Shown here piece after piece: positions 1 to 7,679 of a stretch of 15,986 nt of DNA. A program made the translations under genes and the position numbers. The DNA lies in assembly GCA_035256645.1 (NCBI GenBank), contig DATEXU010000247.1:1-15986 (forward strand). The letters run 5' to 3'. A model generated the notes under the pieces. That model searched no databases, had not been told where the DNA came from, and saw only the letters and a program-made list of their open reading frames with translations. Position 1 is the stretch's first letter. Each line of letters starts with the position of its first letter. This DNA is from G026625185 sp035256645 (lineage in GTDB: Bacteria > Desulfobacterota > WTBG01 > JAGOGO01).

Positions 1-1101
1 CAAGTTTTTAAGTTTTTCTAAAGTAGCAACGACGACCGGGTCTTTGCTTCCTACCTTGATGCCCAGCTCTTTAGCTTTATAAATTATATTACTTTTTCCC
101 GATAAATCGGAAAGTAAAACCCTTTGATGGTTTCCTACCAGTTCGGGTCGAATGTGTTCATAGGTCTCAGATTTTTTTTGAATTGCATGGACATGGATCC
201 CACCTTTGTGAGCAAATGCGCTATTCCCAACAAAAGGCTGATGATTTGGGGGTTGAAAGTTGGCCAGTTCATAAACAAACCGGGCAGTTTCTCTGAGCTT
301 CGTCAGTTGTTCATCCGATATACACGGTATACCTAATTTCAACCTCAAATTAGGAATAACCGAACAAAGGTTTGCATTGCCGCATCGTTCTCCAAAGCCA
401 TTGATTGTCCCTTGTACCTGCGTTACCCCCTCTTTAACCGCTAAAATAGAATTGGCTACTGCCATTTCCGAATCATTATGACAATGGATTCCCAGAGGAA
501 CCGGGAGTTTTTCTTTTTTTACAATTCGAATTATTTCCTGAACCTCATGGGGCATGCTACCGCCGTTAGTATCACACAAAATTATCCAATCAGCGTGAGC
601 AGAAGCAGCTGTCTTTATTACCTTGAGAGCATAATCAGGATTTTTTTTAAATCCATCAAAAAAATGTTCCGCATCAAACATAACTTCCGAGACATGTTTT
701 TTTAAAAAGGATATAGTATCAAATATAATTTTGAGATTTTCCTCGAGGGTGACCCCTAAAGCTTCTCGGACATGAATATCCCAGCTTTTACCAACGATTG
801 TTACAACCGGAGTTTGAGCACGAAGCACTTCCTTGATGTTTTTATCCTTATCCGGGGGAGTATGGGGATGGGCGGTGCTGGAAAAAGCTGCTATTTTGGC
901 CTGGGATAAATTATAATTTTTTATTTCATTAAAAAATTGGAGATCACGCGGATTGGACCCTGGCCATCCGCCCTCAATATAATGGACGCCAAGCTCATCG
1001 AGTTTTTTGGCAATGCGAATTTTATCTTCAACGGTAAACGAGATATCTTCCGCTTGGGTGCCATCACGCAGGGTAGTATCATAAAGTTTTAAGGAGTTCA
1101 T
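1..1101 (-). CDS. cimA: Citramalate synthase, C-terminus cut by the window edge
   Basis: Predicted to condense pyruvate with acetyl-CoA to (R)-citramalate, the entry to threonine-independent isoleucine synthesis, in the cytoplasm. Translating the minus strand gives 367 codons with no stop. The HMG-CoA-lyase/isopropylmalate-synthase-like TIM barrel shows TLRDGTQ at residues 10-16, metal-binding HCHND at 206-210, GFGERCGNA at 235-243 and HKGGIHVHA at 298-306. The opening MNSLKLYDTTLRDGTQ and the GGWPGSNP segment (44-51) fit the CimA subgroup better than LeuA or homocitrate synthase. The family is usually about 520-540 residues, so the C-terminal regulatory (LeuA dimer) domain lies outside the window. 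The ATG has a GAGAGG-like ribosome site upstream. It starts 27 bases after the lysC stop and is probably the next gene of the same operon. CimA versus another member of the superfamily is a motif-based judgement. Confidence 0.9.
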   Translation of the reverse strand, partial: MNSLKLYDTTLRDGTQAEDISFTVEDKIRIAKKLDELGVHYIEGGWPGSNPRDLQFFNEIKNYNLSQAKIAAFSSTAHPHTPPDKDKNIKEVLRAQTPVVTIVGKSWDIHVREALGVTLEENLKIIFDTISFLKKHVSEVMFDAEHFFDGFKKNPDYALKVIKTAASAHADWIILCDTNGGSMPHEVQEIIRIVKKEKLPVPLGIHCHNDSEMAVANSILAVKEGVTQVQGTINGFGERCGNANLCSVIPNLRLKLGIPCISDEQLTKLRETARFVYELANFQPPNHQPFVGNSAFAHKGGIHVHAIQKKSETYEHIRPELVGNHQRVLLSDLSGKSNIIYKAKELGIKVGSKDPVVVATLEKLKNL

Positions 1102-1128
1102 CACGACCTCTCAGTAAAATAAAACCAT

Positions 1129-2352
1129 CTATTTTTCTTCGGGAGATAAGTGGAATGTATCGTGGAGAATCCGGACCGCCAGTTCCGTATACTTTTCCTC
1201 AACCACACAGGATATTTTTATCTCCGAGGTGCTGATCATCATAATGTTAATTCCTTCATGAGCCAGCACCGAAAAAAACTGGGATGCCACACCAGCATGG
1301 CTTTTCATGCCGACACCAATAATCGATATTTTCGCAATATTTTCATCAGAGCTTACTTGGGCAGCGCCCAATTCTTTTCCTATGGTTTGTAAAATTTCTA
1401 AAGCCTTTTTGGTATCGGTTTTGGAAACGGTAAAAGTAAGATCAGCGTGCCCGGCACTGCTTGCATTCTGGATTATCATATCGACGACAATATTCGCATC
1501 CGCAATGGGTTTAAAAATTTTTGCCGCTACACCCGGTATATCCGGAATACCGGAAATAGTAAGTTTTGACTCATTCCGGTTATAGGTGACACCGGAAACC
1601 ACATACTTTTCCATTTCTTCATCTTCCATAGTTACCATAGTGCCTTCCTCCTCGGAAAAAGATGATCTAACATGGACGGGGACATTATATTTTTTTGCTA
1701 TTTCTACGGAACGGGTTTGAAGAACTTTAGCCCCAAGACTTGCCATTTCCAGCATTTCCTCGTAGGAAATCTTTTTTAACTTTTTAGCGTTGGGACAAAT
1801 ATTGGGATCAGCCGTATATACCCCATTCACATCAGTATAAATTTCGCATTGATCAGCATTCAAAGCTGCCGCCAACGCCACCGCGGAAGTATCGGACCCG
1901 CCTCGCCCCAGAGTGGTGACATTTCCGCCTTCATCTACCCCTTGAAAACCGGCTACGATAGCTATATATCCATCTTTTACTTCTTTTAATAATCTTTCGG
2001 TATCAATGCTCATGATCCTGGCTTTACTAAAAGATTCATCCGTAAGGATTTTTACCTGATTGCCCGTAAAAGACCGCGCTTTTCCTCCGAGAGATATTAT
2101 CGCCATCGCCAGAAGAGCAATAGAGACCTGTTCGCCGGTAGCAACCAAAACATCATATTCTCTAGCGTCAGGAGAATCAGTAACGTCATTGGCTAATTTA
2201 ATCAATCTATCAGTCTCTCCTGACATTGCCGAAACCACACAAACCACGGCGTGTCCTTCTTTTTGCGTATCTAACAAACGGCGAGCGACATTTTTTATCT
2301 TCTCAATATTGCCTACTGAAGTTCCTCCGTATTTATGAACTATAATTCCCAT
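1129..2352 (-). CDS. lysC: Aspartate kinase, alpha/beta type with two ACT domains
   Basis: Phosphorylates L-aspartate with ATP, the committed step toward lysine, threonine and methionine. The 407-residue length is typical of the monofunctional Bacillus/Corynebacterium-type enzyme. The kinase domain begins KYGGTSVG (7-14), has LGRGGSDTSAVAL at 148-160 and YTDVNGVYTADP at 172-183. Two ACT domains follow (about 262-330 and 340-405), which in this family bind lysine and/or threonine for feedback control. The start ATG has a GGAAAGGG ribosome site. A second, stronger ribosome site lies inside the gene before Met239 (listed separately), so a separate beta subunit is likely. It begins 28 bases after the tsaE stop and precedes cimA by 27 bases. 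Domain boundaries are estimated by eye, and the identity of the inhibiting amino acid cannot be read from the sequence. Confidence 0.96.
   Translation of the reverse strand: MGIIVHKYGGTSVGNIEKIKNVARRLLDTQKEGHAVVCVVSAMSGETDRLIKLANDVTDSPDAREYDVLVATGEQVSIALLAMAIISLGGKARSFTGNQVKILTDESFSKARIMSIDTERLLKEVKDGYIAIVAGFQGVDEGGNVTTLGRGGSDTSAVALAAALNADQCEIYTDVNGVYTADPNICPNAKKLKKISYEEMLEMASLGAKVLQTRSVEIAKKYNVPVHVRSSFSEEEGTMVTMEDEEMEKYVVSGVTYNRNESKLTISGIPDIPGVAAKIFKPIADANIVVDMIIQNASSAGHADLTFTVSKTDTKKALEILQTIGKELGAAQVSSDENIAKISIIGVGMKSHAGVASQFFSVLAHEGINIMMISTSEIKISCVVEEKYTELAVRILHDTFHLSPEEK
1636..1653 (-). promoter_or_regulatory. Internal ribosome site and ATG for an aspartokinase beta subunit
   Basis: Inside lysC the codons for Glu-Glu-Glu read GAGGAGGAA, a near-perfect Shine-Dalgarno sequence, placed 8 bases before an in-frame ATG (codon 239, at 1638-1636). 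Initiation there would give a 169-residue protein made almost only of the two ACT domains. Alpha2-beta2 aspartokinases of Bacillus subtilis, Corynebacterium and Thermus make their beta subunit from such an in-frame internal start. Its use here is inferred from position and sequence. Confidence 0.7.
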
Positions 2353-2380
2353 ACGCCCTTTCCATCAAAAAAAGTGGAAA

Positions 2381-2881
2381 TTAATTTTTTAAAAATTTGC
2401 TCAAGAATTTTATTATATCAATAAAACGTTTTCCTTGCCCTTTAATTTTTATTTCCCTTCTTTCATCCAACGCTGAGGAAAACAAAACCAGGAAATATTC
2501 ATCCGGCAAAAGATGAGTAACTTTTTCTCCCCACTCGATAACCGCAACTCCTTTGCCATAAAAGTATTCATGATATCCTAAGTCGAAAACTCTTTCACTA
2601 TCCTCAAGCCGGTAAAGATCAAAATGAAATAAAGGTGTCTTTCCCGGGTATTCATTAATTAAGGTAAAAGTAGGACTTACTATAGGAACGGTTTTCTCAA
2701 TTCCGAGACCACAAGCGATACCACGAGTAAAACAGGTCTTGCCGGATCCCAGTTCTCCGATTAAGGAAACAATATCGCCTGGTCCAAGGTGCGCTCCCAA
2801 AACCTTTCCAACTTCTTCGGTTTCCTCCGGGTTATCTGTTTTTACGATGATAAAATCCGAATTCTCAGCCAAAAGCTCCAT
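2381..2881 (-). CDS. tsaE: tRNA threonylcarbamoyladenosine biosynthesis ATPase TsaE
   Basis: ATPase partner of TsaB and TsaD in making the t6A37 modification on ANN-decoding tRNAs in the cytoplasm. The 166-residue protein has the Walker A motif GELGSGKT at 42-49, the family signature SPTFTLINEY at 69-78, HFDLYRL at 86-92 and the VIEWGEK segment at 114-120, all typical of YjeE/TsaE. The length is normal. Its ATG lies inside the end of the NAD(P)HX-repair gene (17-base overlap), so the two are probably translationally coupled. Upstream it has an AGAGG ribosome site about 11 bases away and a closer GGAAA. Neither tsaB nor tsaD is in the window. The C-terminus is lysine-rich. Confidence 0.95.
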   Translation of the reverse strand: MELLAENSDFIIVKTDNPEETEEVGKVLGAHLGPGDIVSLIGELGSGKTCFTRGIACGLGIEKTVPIVSPTFTLINEYPGKTPLFHFDLYRLEDSERVFDLGYHEYFYGKGVAVIEWGEKVTHLLPDEYFLVLFSSALDERREIKIKGQGKRFIDIIKFLSKFLKN

Positions 2882-4430
2882 TTTCCGACATTGCCTCTTT
2901 GAGCGTCAAGGGAATTCGGTTGATAATATCAGTAGCGGTTAACCCCACTTCTCCCCTTTGTTCGGTTATTTCATCAGCGATATAACCATGAAGGAATACC
3001 CCTAAGCGGCTCGCTTCGCTTATCGTATAGCCCTGGGCGACTAAACCTGCAATCATCCCGGTAAGCACATCTCCTGTGCCGCCGGATGCCATACCCGGAT
3101 TCCCCGTGGAATTAATGTAAATATTTCCATTCGGCTCCGCAATAATGGTCCTGGCTCCCTTGAGAACAAGAACCACACCATATTCTTGCGCAAATTTTTT
3201 TGCAACCCCAATCCTGTCATCCTGAACTTCTTTGATTGAAGTGCCGGTTAGCCGCGCCATTTCTCCGGGATGGGGCGTAAGTACGATCGGACATTGTGCT
3301 TCGTGAAGCACAGAAGGCTTTTCCCCTAAAGCATTAATCCCGTCAGCGTCAACAATAAGAGGAGTCCTGCTATTCCGGATAATATACTGTACTACCGCCA
3401 TGGTCTCAGGATGGGTTGAAATACCGGGCCCCAGGGCAAGCACTTTCTTACCTTCAATCAGCTCCTGGATCCGGGGTAAAGATTTTGTGCTTAACGTTTG
3501 GGAGTCGGTCTCAGCCAAGGGTTCCGTCATCACTTCGGTCAATTTAACTTCCATAACCGGGTTTAGGCTGGCAGGAATACCCAGGGTTACCAATCCGGCT
3601 CCAATTCTTAACGCAGCCTCAGAAGACAGCGCCGCCGCCCCGGTTTTCCCCACTGAACCGGCAATCATGAGCACATGACCGTAATTTCCTTTGTGGGAAT
3701 TACGATCGCGTTGTCGTAATAAAAAGAACAGCTCATGTGCTTCGAGCAACTCAACCTGGATGTTTTCCTCTTGAACCAAATAGGGAGGGATTGAAATATC
3801 CGCAACCTCTAAAATACCGACCCGCTCAAGCCCGGGGTGGATAAGAAGTCCAATCTTAGGAAGTCCAAAGGTTACCGTAAGGTCAGCGTATAGTGCCGTG
3901 CCCAGTATTTTGCCGGTGCCGGCATCAATGCCCGAAGGAATATCAACGGATACAACCGGAGTGGATAAGGAATTTATATAGTCAATAATAGCTCGATACA
4001 CTCCTCGAACGTCAGTGTTTACGCCGGTTCCAAGGATAGCATCAATGATGAGATCAACATGGTCTATTTGGGTTTGAAATTTCATTAAATCTTCCTGACG
4101 ATGAAGTTCCTGCACCGGCCTCAATTTTTGATACAACTCCAGGTTGACCTTAGCGTCACCGGTCACTTTCGCTTTGTTCCCCAATAAAAACGCCTCTACT
4201 TCAACGCCACGGTTCAATAAATGGCGGGCAATCACAAACCCATCTCCTCCATTGTTTCCTGAGCCGGCGATGATAATGATTTTCCTCATGCGCATTGCAG
4301 GGAAATACTTATCAATAACCTCGATCGTCGCCCGTCCCGCATTTTCCATCAATACAATGCCCGGAATGCCAAATTCCTCAATAGCACGTCGATCTAAATT
4401 TTTCATCTGGAAAGCTGAAACAACTTTCAT
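2865..4430 (-). CDS. nnr: Bifunctional NAD(P)HX epimerase / ADP-dependent NAD(P)HX dehydratase
   Basis: Repairs hydrated, inactive NADH and NADPH: the N-terminal half interconverts the R and S epimers and the C-terminal half dehydrates S-NAD(P)HX using ADP or ATP. The epimerase (YjeF_N) domain spans about 1-220, with GSGNNGGDG at 57-65, DAILGTG at 130-136 and VDIPSGIDA at 162-170. The ribokinase-like dehydratase (YjeF_C) spans about 235-515, with KGNYGHVLMIAGS at 247-259, LTPHPGEMARL at 384-394 and the nucleotide-binding NPGMASGGTGD at 444-454. The total of 521 residues is normal for the fused form. The ATG has AGGA 7 bases upstream. It sits 35 bases after pdxJ and overlaps tsaE by 17 bases. 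In several Deltaproteobacteria acpS lies between pdxJ and this gene, and it is absent here. Confidence 0.96.
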   Translation of the reverse strand: MKVVSAFQMKNLDRRAIEEFGIPGIVLMENAGRATIEVIDKYFPAMRMRKIIIIAGSGNNGGDGFVIARHLLNRGVEVEAFLLGNKAKVTGDAKVNLELYQKLRPVQELHRQEDLMKFQTQIDHVDLIIDAILGTGVNTDVRGVYRAIIDYINSLSTPVVSVDIPSGIDAGTGKILGTALYADLTVTFGLPKIGLLIHPGLERVGILEVADISIPPYLVQEENIQVELLEAHELFFLLRQRDRNSHKGNYGHVLMIAGSVGKTGAAALSSEAALRIGAGLVTLGIPASLNPVMEVKLTEVMTEPLAETDSQTLSTKSLPRIQELIEGKKVLALGPGISTHPETMAVVQYIIRNSRTPLIVDADGINALGEKPSVLHEAQCPIVLTPHPGEMARLTGTSIKEVQDDRIGVAKKFAQEYGVVLVLKGARTIIAEPNGNIYINSTGNPGMASGGTGDVLTGMIAGLVAQGYTISEASRLGVFLHGYIADEITEQRGEVGLTATDIINRIPLTLKEAMSENGAFG

Positions 4431-4465
4431 AAATTTTCCTAAAAGTGAAAGACCGCCTTAAAATT

Positions 4466-5185
4466 TTATGGCGTTTTAATTAAGTCGATCATGTCTTTAA
4501 CTGCCCGTTTAAATCCAACTAAAACTGCCCGGGCAATAATGCTGTGGCCGATGCTGAATTCGTCGATCTCTGAAAGGTTGAGCAAAGGTTGAATATTGTG
4601 ATAATTAAGCCCATGTCCCGCATTTATTCCAAGTCCAAGCTGGGACGCCAAGCTAACACTTTCAATAATTTTTTTCAGCTCACGATCGATTTCTTTTGTG
4701 CTCTTGGCATTACTGTAAATTCCCGTATGGATTTCAACATAGTCAGCCTTCATTTCTTTGGCCGCATTTATTTGCTCGGGATCAGGATCTATGAAAAGAC
4801 TAACCAGAATTTTGCCTTTTTGAAGCTTACTGACTGTTGTTTTTAGGTGGGTAAAATTTCCCAACAAATCTAAACCCCCTTCAGTCGTCAGCTCCTGTCT
4901 TTTTTCAGGAACCAACGTACACATATCCGGTCTTATTTTCACGGCAATTTTGACCATCTCCGCAGTGGCAGCCATTTCCAAGTTAAGTTTTGTTTTTATG
5001 GTCTTCCGTAAGATCTCGACATCTCGGTCTTGAATGTGACGGCGATCCTCACGAAGGTGGACGATAATCCCATCACATCCCGCGAGTTCAGCTAAAGAAG
5101 CAGCCGTCACCGGATCTGGTTCATTTCCTTTACGCGCTTCGCGAATAGTTGCAATGTGATCAATATTAACAGAAAGTCTTGCCAT
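4466..5185 (-). CDS. pdxJ: Pyridoxine 5'-phosphate synthase
   Basis: Condenses 3-amino-2-oxopropyl phosphate with 1-deoxyxylulose 5-phosphate to pyridoxine 5'-phosphate, the last ring-forming step of the DXP-dependent vitamin B6 pathway. The 239-residue length matches the family. Visible signatures are VNIDHIATIREAR at 6-18, the active-site block VHLREDRRHI at 42-51 (His43, Arg45, His50), NLEMA with the catalytic Glu70, the flexible-loop segment VPEKRQELTTEGG at 92-104, EIHTG at 151-155 and NAGHGL with His191. The start is supported by AGGAGA about 7 bases before the ATG. It follows glmM by 18 bases and precedes nnr by 35 bases, in the same operon. Its presence implies the DXP-dependent route. 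PdxA is not in the window. Confidence 0.97.
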   Translation of the reverse strand: MARLSVNIDHIATIREARKGNEPDPVTAASLAELAGCDGIIVHLREDRRHIQDRDVEILRKTIKTKLNLEMAATAEMVKIAVKIRPDMCTLVPEKRQELTTEGGLDLLGNFTHLKTTVSKLQKGKILVSLFIDPDPEQINAAKEMKADYVEIHTGIYSNAKSTKEIDRELKKIIESVSLASQLGLGINAGHGLNYHNIQPLLNLSEIDEFSIGHSIIARAVLVGFKRAVKDMIDLIKTP

Positions 5186-5203
5186 TGCATTCTCCTTTTG
5201 CTG

Positions 5204-6565
5204 TCAATCAAGGTTATGTTTAATAACCCCGGCTAACTCATCAGCGATTAATTTTATTTCTCCTTCGTCTTCTCCCTCAACCATCACGCGAATTTTTGAT
5301 TCCGTACCCGAAGGCCTAACGACTACTCGGCCCTTTCCTTTTAATTTATTTTCCGCTTTCTGAATCTGATTTAAAATAGCAGGGATCTGTGAAATGTCTT
5401 TTCGTTTATTAACATCAACACTGATTAAAATTTGTGGAAAAATTTGCATAACCTGGGATAGTTCAGAAAGTGGTTTCTTATTCTTAAGCATTATGGTCAA
5501 TATCTGAAGAGCAGTTAAGATTCCATCACAGGTCGTGTTGTAGTCCAAGAAAACCAGATGTCCTGATTTCTCTCCCCCAAGATTGTATCCCCCCCGGCGC
5601 AATTCCTCAACAACGTAACGGTCACCAACCTGAGTTTTTATTAACCTTCCTCCAAAAGATTCGACCGCTTTTTCAAGACCGATATTGCTCATGATGGTAG
5701 CAACCAGGGTGTTTTTGTTTAAGGTATTATTCTTAATCATCTCCTTGGCGCAAATCGCCAGAATCTGATCTCCATCAACCTCCTTCCCATATTCATCAAC
5801 AAAAATCACTCGATCACCATCTCCGTCCAGAGCAATTCCAATATGGGCCTGGTTTTGTTTAACCGCATCACTGATCTTTTTCGGGTAAAGCGAGCCGCAA
5901 TTTAAGTTGATATTTTCACCATCCGGATGGACTCCTAAAGGAATAACTTTGGCACCGAGTTCCTCAAATACTGCGGGGCCAACTTTGTACGCCGCACCAT
6001 TTGCGCAATCTAATACAATCCGCAGTCCCTCAAGAGTAAGATATTTGGGAAAGGTATATTTCAAGAACATTATATAGCGACCTGCGGCATCATCAACGCG
6101 AAAAGCTTTTCCGATCTCGCCGGCCTTAGGAGAAAACAAACCGAACGAGGAAGAAAAAACAAGGTCCTCAATTTTGTTCTCCAGTTCATCGGGCAGCTTA
6201 AACCCATCCCAGTTGAAGATTTTAATCCCATTGTCCTGAAAAGAATTGTGAGAAGCAGAAATAACGACACCGGCGTCAGATCGCATGCTGACAGTAAGAA
6301 AAGCAATGGCAGGCGTCGGTAACGGGCCGACCAATAAAATATTTATGCCCATCGAACATATTCCGGCGGTGAGAGCATTTTCCAGCATATAACCAGAGAG
6401 TCGGGTATCTTTTCCGATAAGAATCCGGTTGTGACGGTTTTCAGTTTTAACGATTGAAGCAATGCCTTTTCCCACGCGCAGAGCCATTTCTGCGGTCATC
6501 GGATCACTATTAGCTACCCCGCGAATTCCGTCGGTTCCAAACAGTTTTTTTCTTTCTTCATCCAT
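5204..6565 (-). CDS. glmM: Phosphoglucosamine mutase
   Basis: Converts glucosamine-6-phosphate to glucosamine-1-phosphate for UDP-GlcNAc, and so for peptidoglycan and lipopolysaccharide. The 453 residues contain the four-domain alpha-D-phosphohexomutase pattern. The N-terminal FGTDGIRG (9-16) is followed by the phosphoserine loop ISASHN (102-107, Ser105 the likely phosphorylated residue), Mg-binding DGDGD (247-251), sugar-binding GEKSGH (331-336) and phosphate-binding RPSGTES (417-423). FGTDGIRG and the SASHN loop favour GlmM over ManB or PGM. The ribosome site before the ATG is weak (GATTACCT), so coupling to folP, which ends 20 bases upstream, is plausible. In many bacteria glmM follows cdaA and ybbR; here it follows folP directly. 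Confidence 0.97.
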   Translation of the reverse strand: MDEERKKLFGTDGIRGVANSDPMTAEMALRVGKGIASIVKTENRHNRILIGKDTRLSGYMLENALTAGICSMGINILLVGPLPTPAIAFLTVSMRSDAGVVISASHNSFQDNGIKIFNWDGFKLPDELENKIEDLVFSSSFGLFSPKAGEIGKAFRVDDAAGRYIMFLKYTFPKYLTLEGLRIVLDCANGAAYKVGPAVFEELGAKVIPLGVHPDGENINLNCGSLYPKKISDAVKQNQAHIGIALDGDGDRVIFVDEYGKEVDGDQILAICAKEMIKNNTLNKNTLVATIMSNIGLEKAVESFGGRLIKTQVGDRYVVEELRRGGYNLGGEKSGHLVFLDYNTTCDGILTALQILTIMLKNKKPLSELSQVMQIFPQILISVDVNKRKDISQIPAILNQIQKAENKLKGKGRVVVRPSGTESKIRVMVEGEDEGEIKLIADELAGVIKHNLD

Positions 6566-6585
6566 AGGTAATCTTTGTTTAAAAA

Positions 6586-7455
6586 TTATTCGGCGGCTTT
6601 AATGGCGTCCGCAACTCGTACAACTCGTTTTATTTTTTTTATATCATGGACTCGCACAATGTTGGCTCCATTCATTACTGCCACTGCCACTGCCGCAGCA
6701 GTAGCCTCTTCCAGGTCATTTACCGGCAAATCCAATAAATGTCCCAGAAAAGCTTTTCGAGAAGGGCCAACAAGAATTGGCTTTCCCAGAGCTTTAAATT
6801 TTTCAAGGTGTTTTAAAATAGTGAAATTATCCTTCTCGATTGATTTTCCAAACCCAATACCCGGATCAATGATGATTCGTGAATGACCAATCCCCGATGC
6901 TTGGGCAAAAGAAATCCTTTCCGTTAAAAATTCAATTATCTCAGAAATAAGATTGCGATAGTGGATATTGGCCTGCATGCTCTGAGGCGTTGTTCCTCGC
7001 ATATGCATCAGCACAACCGGGACTTTTTGCATTGCCAACAAGGGAGCCATTTTAGGATCACCCCGCAGGGCGCTTACGTCGTTTACCATTTCAGCGCCCT
7101 CGGACAATGCCGCCTCTGCCACGGCGGCCTTTATGGTGTCAATTGATACGATAACTTTTATCTTTTTAACGATAGCTTTTAACACCGGCATAACCCTGCT
7201 TAATTCCACGTCAAAAGGAACCGGCTTTGCTCCCGGCCGACTGGATTCACCTCCGATATCGATTATATCCGCACCTTCCTCCTGCATTATCAATGCTTGT
7301 TCAACCGCTCTTTCCGTATCGTAAAATTTTCCTCCGTCAGAAAAAGAATCCGGAGTCACATTGAGGATGCCCATTATAAAAGTTTTGAATGAAAAATCAA
7401 TAGATCTCCCCTCCCAGTCCATTCTTAATCTTTGATTCCTCTTTACGCCTTCCAT
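6586..7455 (-). CDS. folP: Dihydropteroate synthase
   Basis: Joins p-aminobenzoate to the pterin pyrophosphate to make dihydropteroate in folate synthesis; it is the target of sulfonamides. The TIM-barrel motifs are complete: GILNVTPDSFSDGG (29-42), GGESSRPG (68-75), SIDT (104-107), DPGIGFGKS (197-205), the sulfonamide-proximal GPSRK (230-234) and RVHD at 268-271. The 289 residues are slightly long. The first 11 residues are not conserved, and Met12 (7422) is an alternative start with AGAGGA about 14 bases upstream. At the listed ATG a TATAAT lies only 5 bases upstream and no clear ribosome site is visible, so the exact start is uncertain. A 224-base, repeat-bearing gap separates it from ftsH upstream, so folP may begin a second transcript. 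Confidence 0.96.
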   Translation of the reverse strand: MEGVKRNQRLRMDWEGRSIDFSFKTFIMGILNVTPDSFSDGGKFYDTERAVEQALIMQEEGADIIDIGGESSRPGAKPVPFDVELSRVMPVLKAIVKKIKVIVSIDTIKAAVAEAALSEGAEMVNDVSALRGDPKMAPLLAMQKVPVVLMHMRGTTPQSMQANIHYRNLISEIIEFLTERISFAQASGIGHSRIIIDPGIGFGKSIEKDNFTILKHLEKFKALGKPILVGPSRKAFLGHLLDLPVNDLEEATAAAVAVAVMNGANIVRVHDIKKIKRVVRVADAIKAAE

Positions 7456-7505
7456 AGTAAATTATAAATTGAACGATTCTTGCTCCCTAAGATGCCCAAA
7501 CCACG

Positions 7506-7569
7506 GTAGGACAGCCGTCCCGGCTGTCCAGCATTTCACCCCTCAGGACAGGCGAGACGCCTGTCCTAC
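7506..7569. repeat. Paired palindromic hairpins (REP-like) between ftsH and folP
   Basis: Two short perfect hairpins lie 16 bases apart. The first has arms GGACAGCCG / CGGCTGTCC (7509-7517, 7521-7529) around a 3-base loop. The second has arms GGACAGGCG / CGCCTGTCC (7546-7554, 7558-7566) around AGA. The outer flanks GTAGGACAG (7506-7514) and CTGTCCTAC (7561-7569) are also inverted repeats, so the whole unit can fold as one large palindrome. They are not followed by a T-run on the minus strand. The layout is that of a dispersed intergenic palindromic repeat; genome-wide copy number cannot be judged from this window. Confidence 0.7.
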
Positions 7570-7679
7570 TGGTTTTGTTAAAAAAATCGCTCAATTGAGG
7601 TTATAGTTTTGCGACCATCACCCGACGCCTGGTTTTGACCTGTGCTTCTGCACGGGACTTTTCTAACGGGGTAAAACCC
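7570..7679. other. Non-coding stretch downstream of ftsH
   Basis: No reading frame of substance is present. It has a stem-loop at 7639-7656 (CCTGTGC TTCT GCACGGG) that pairs better as plus-strand RNA (one G-U) than as minus-strand RNA (one mismatch), and no T-run follows, so it is not a convincing terminator for ftsH. The rest of the gap shows nothing recognisable. Confidence 0.4.

Noticed and set aside
124..705. Two short plus-strand open frames (124-336 and 478-705)
   Set aside because: They lie antisense to the continuous citramalate synthase frame, which has full family motifs; their own translations resemble nothing.
7639..7656. Stem-loop as rho-independent terminator of ftsH
   Set aside because: It pairs better on the wrong strand and lacks a T-run on the ftsH strand.
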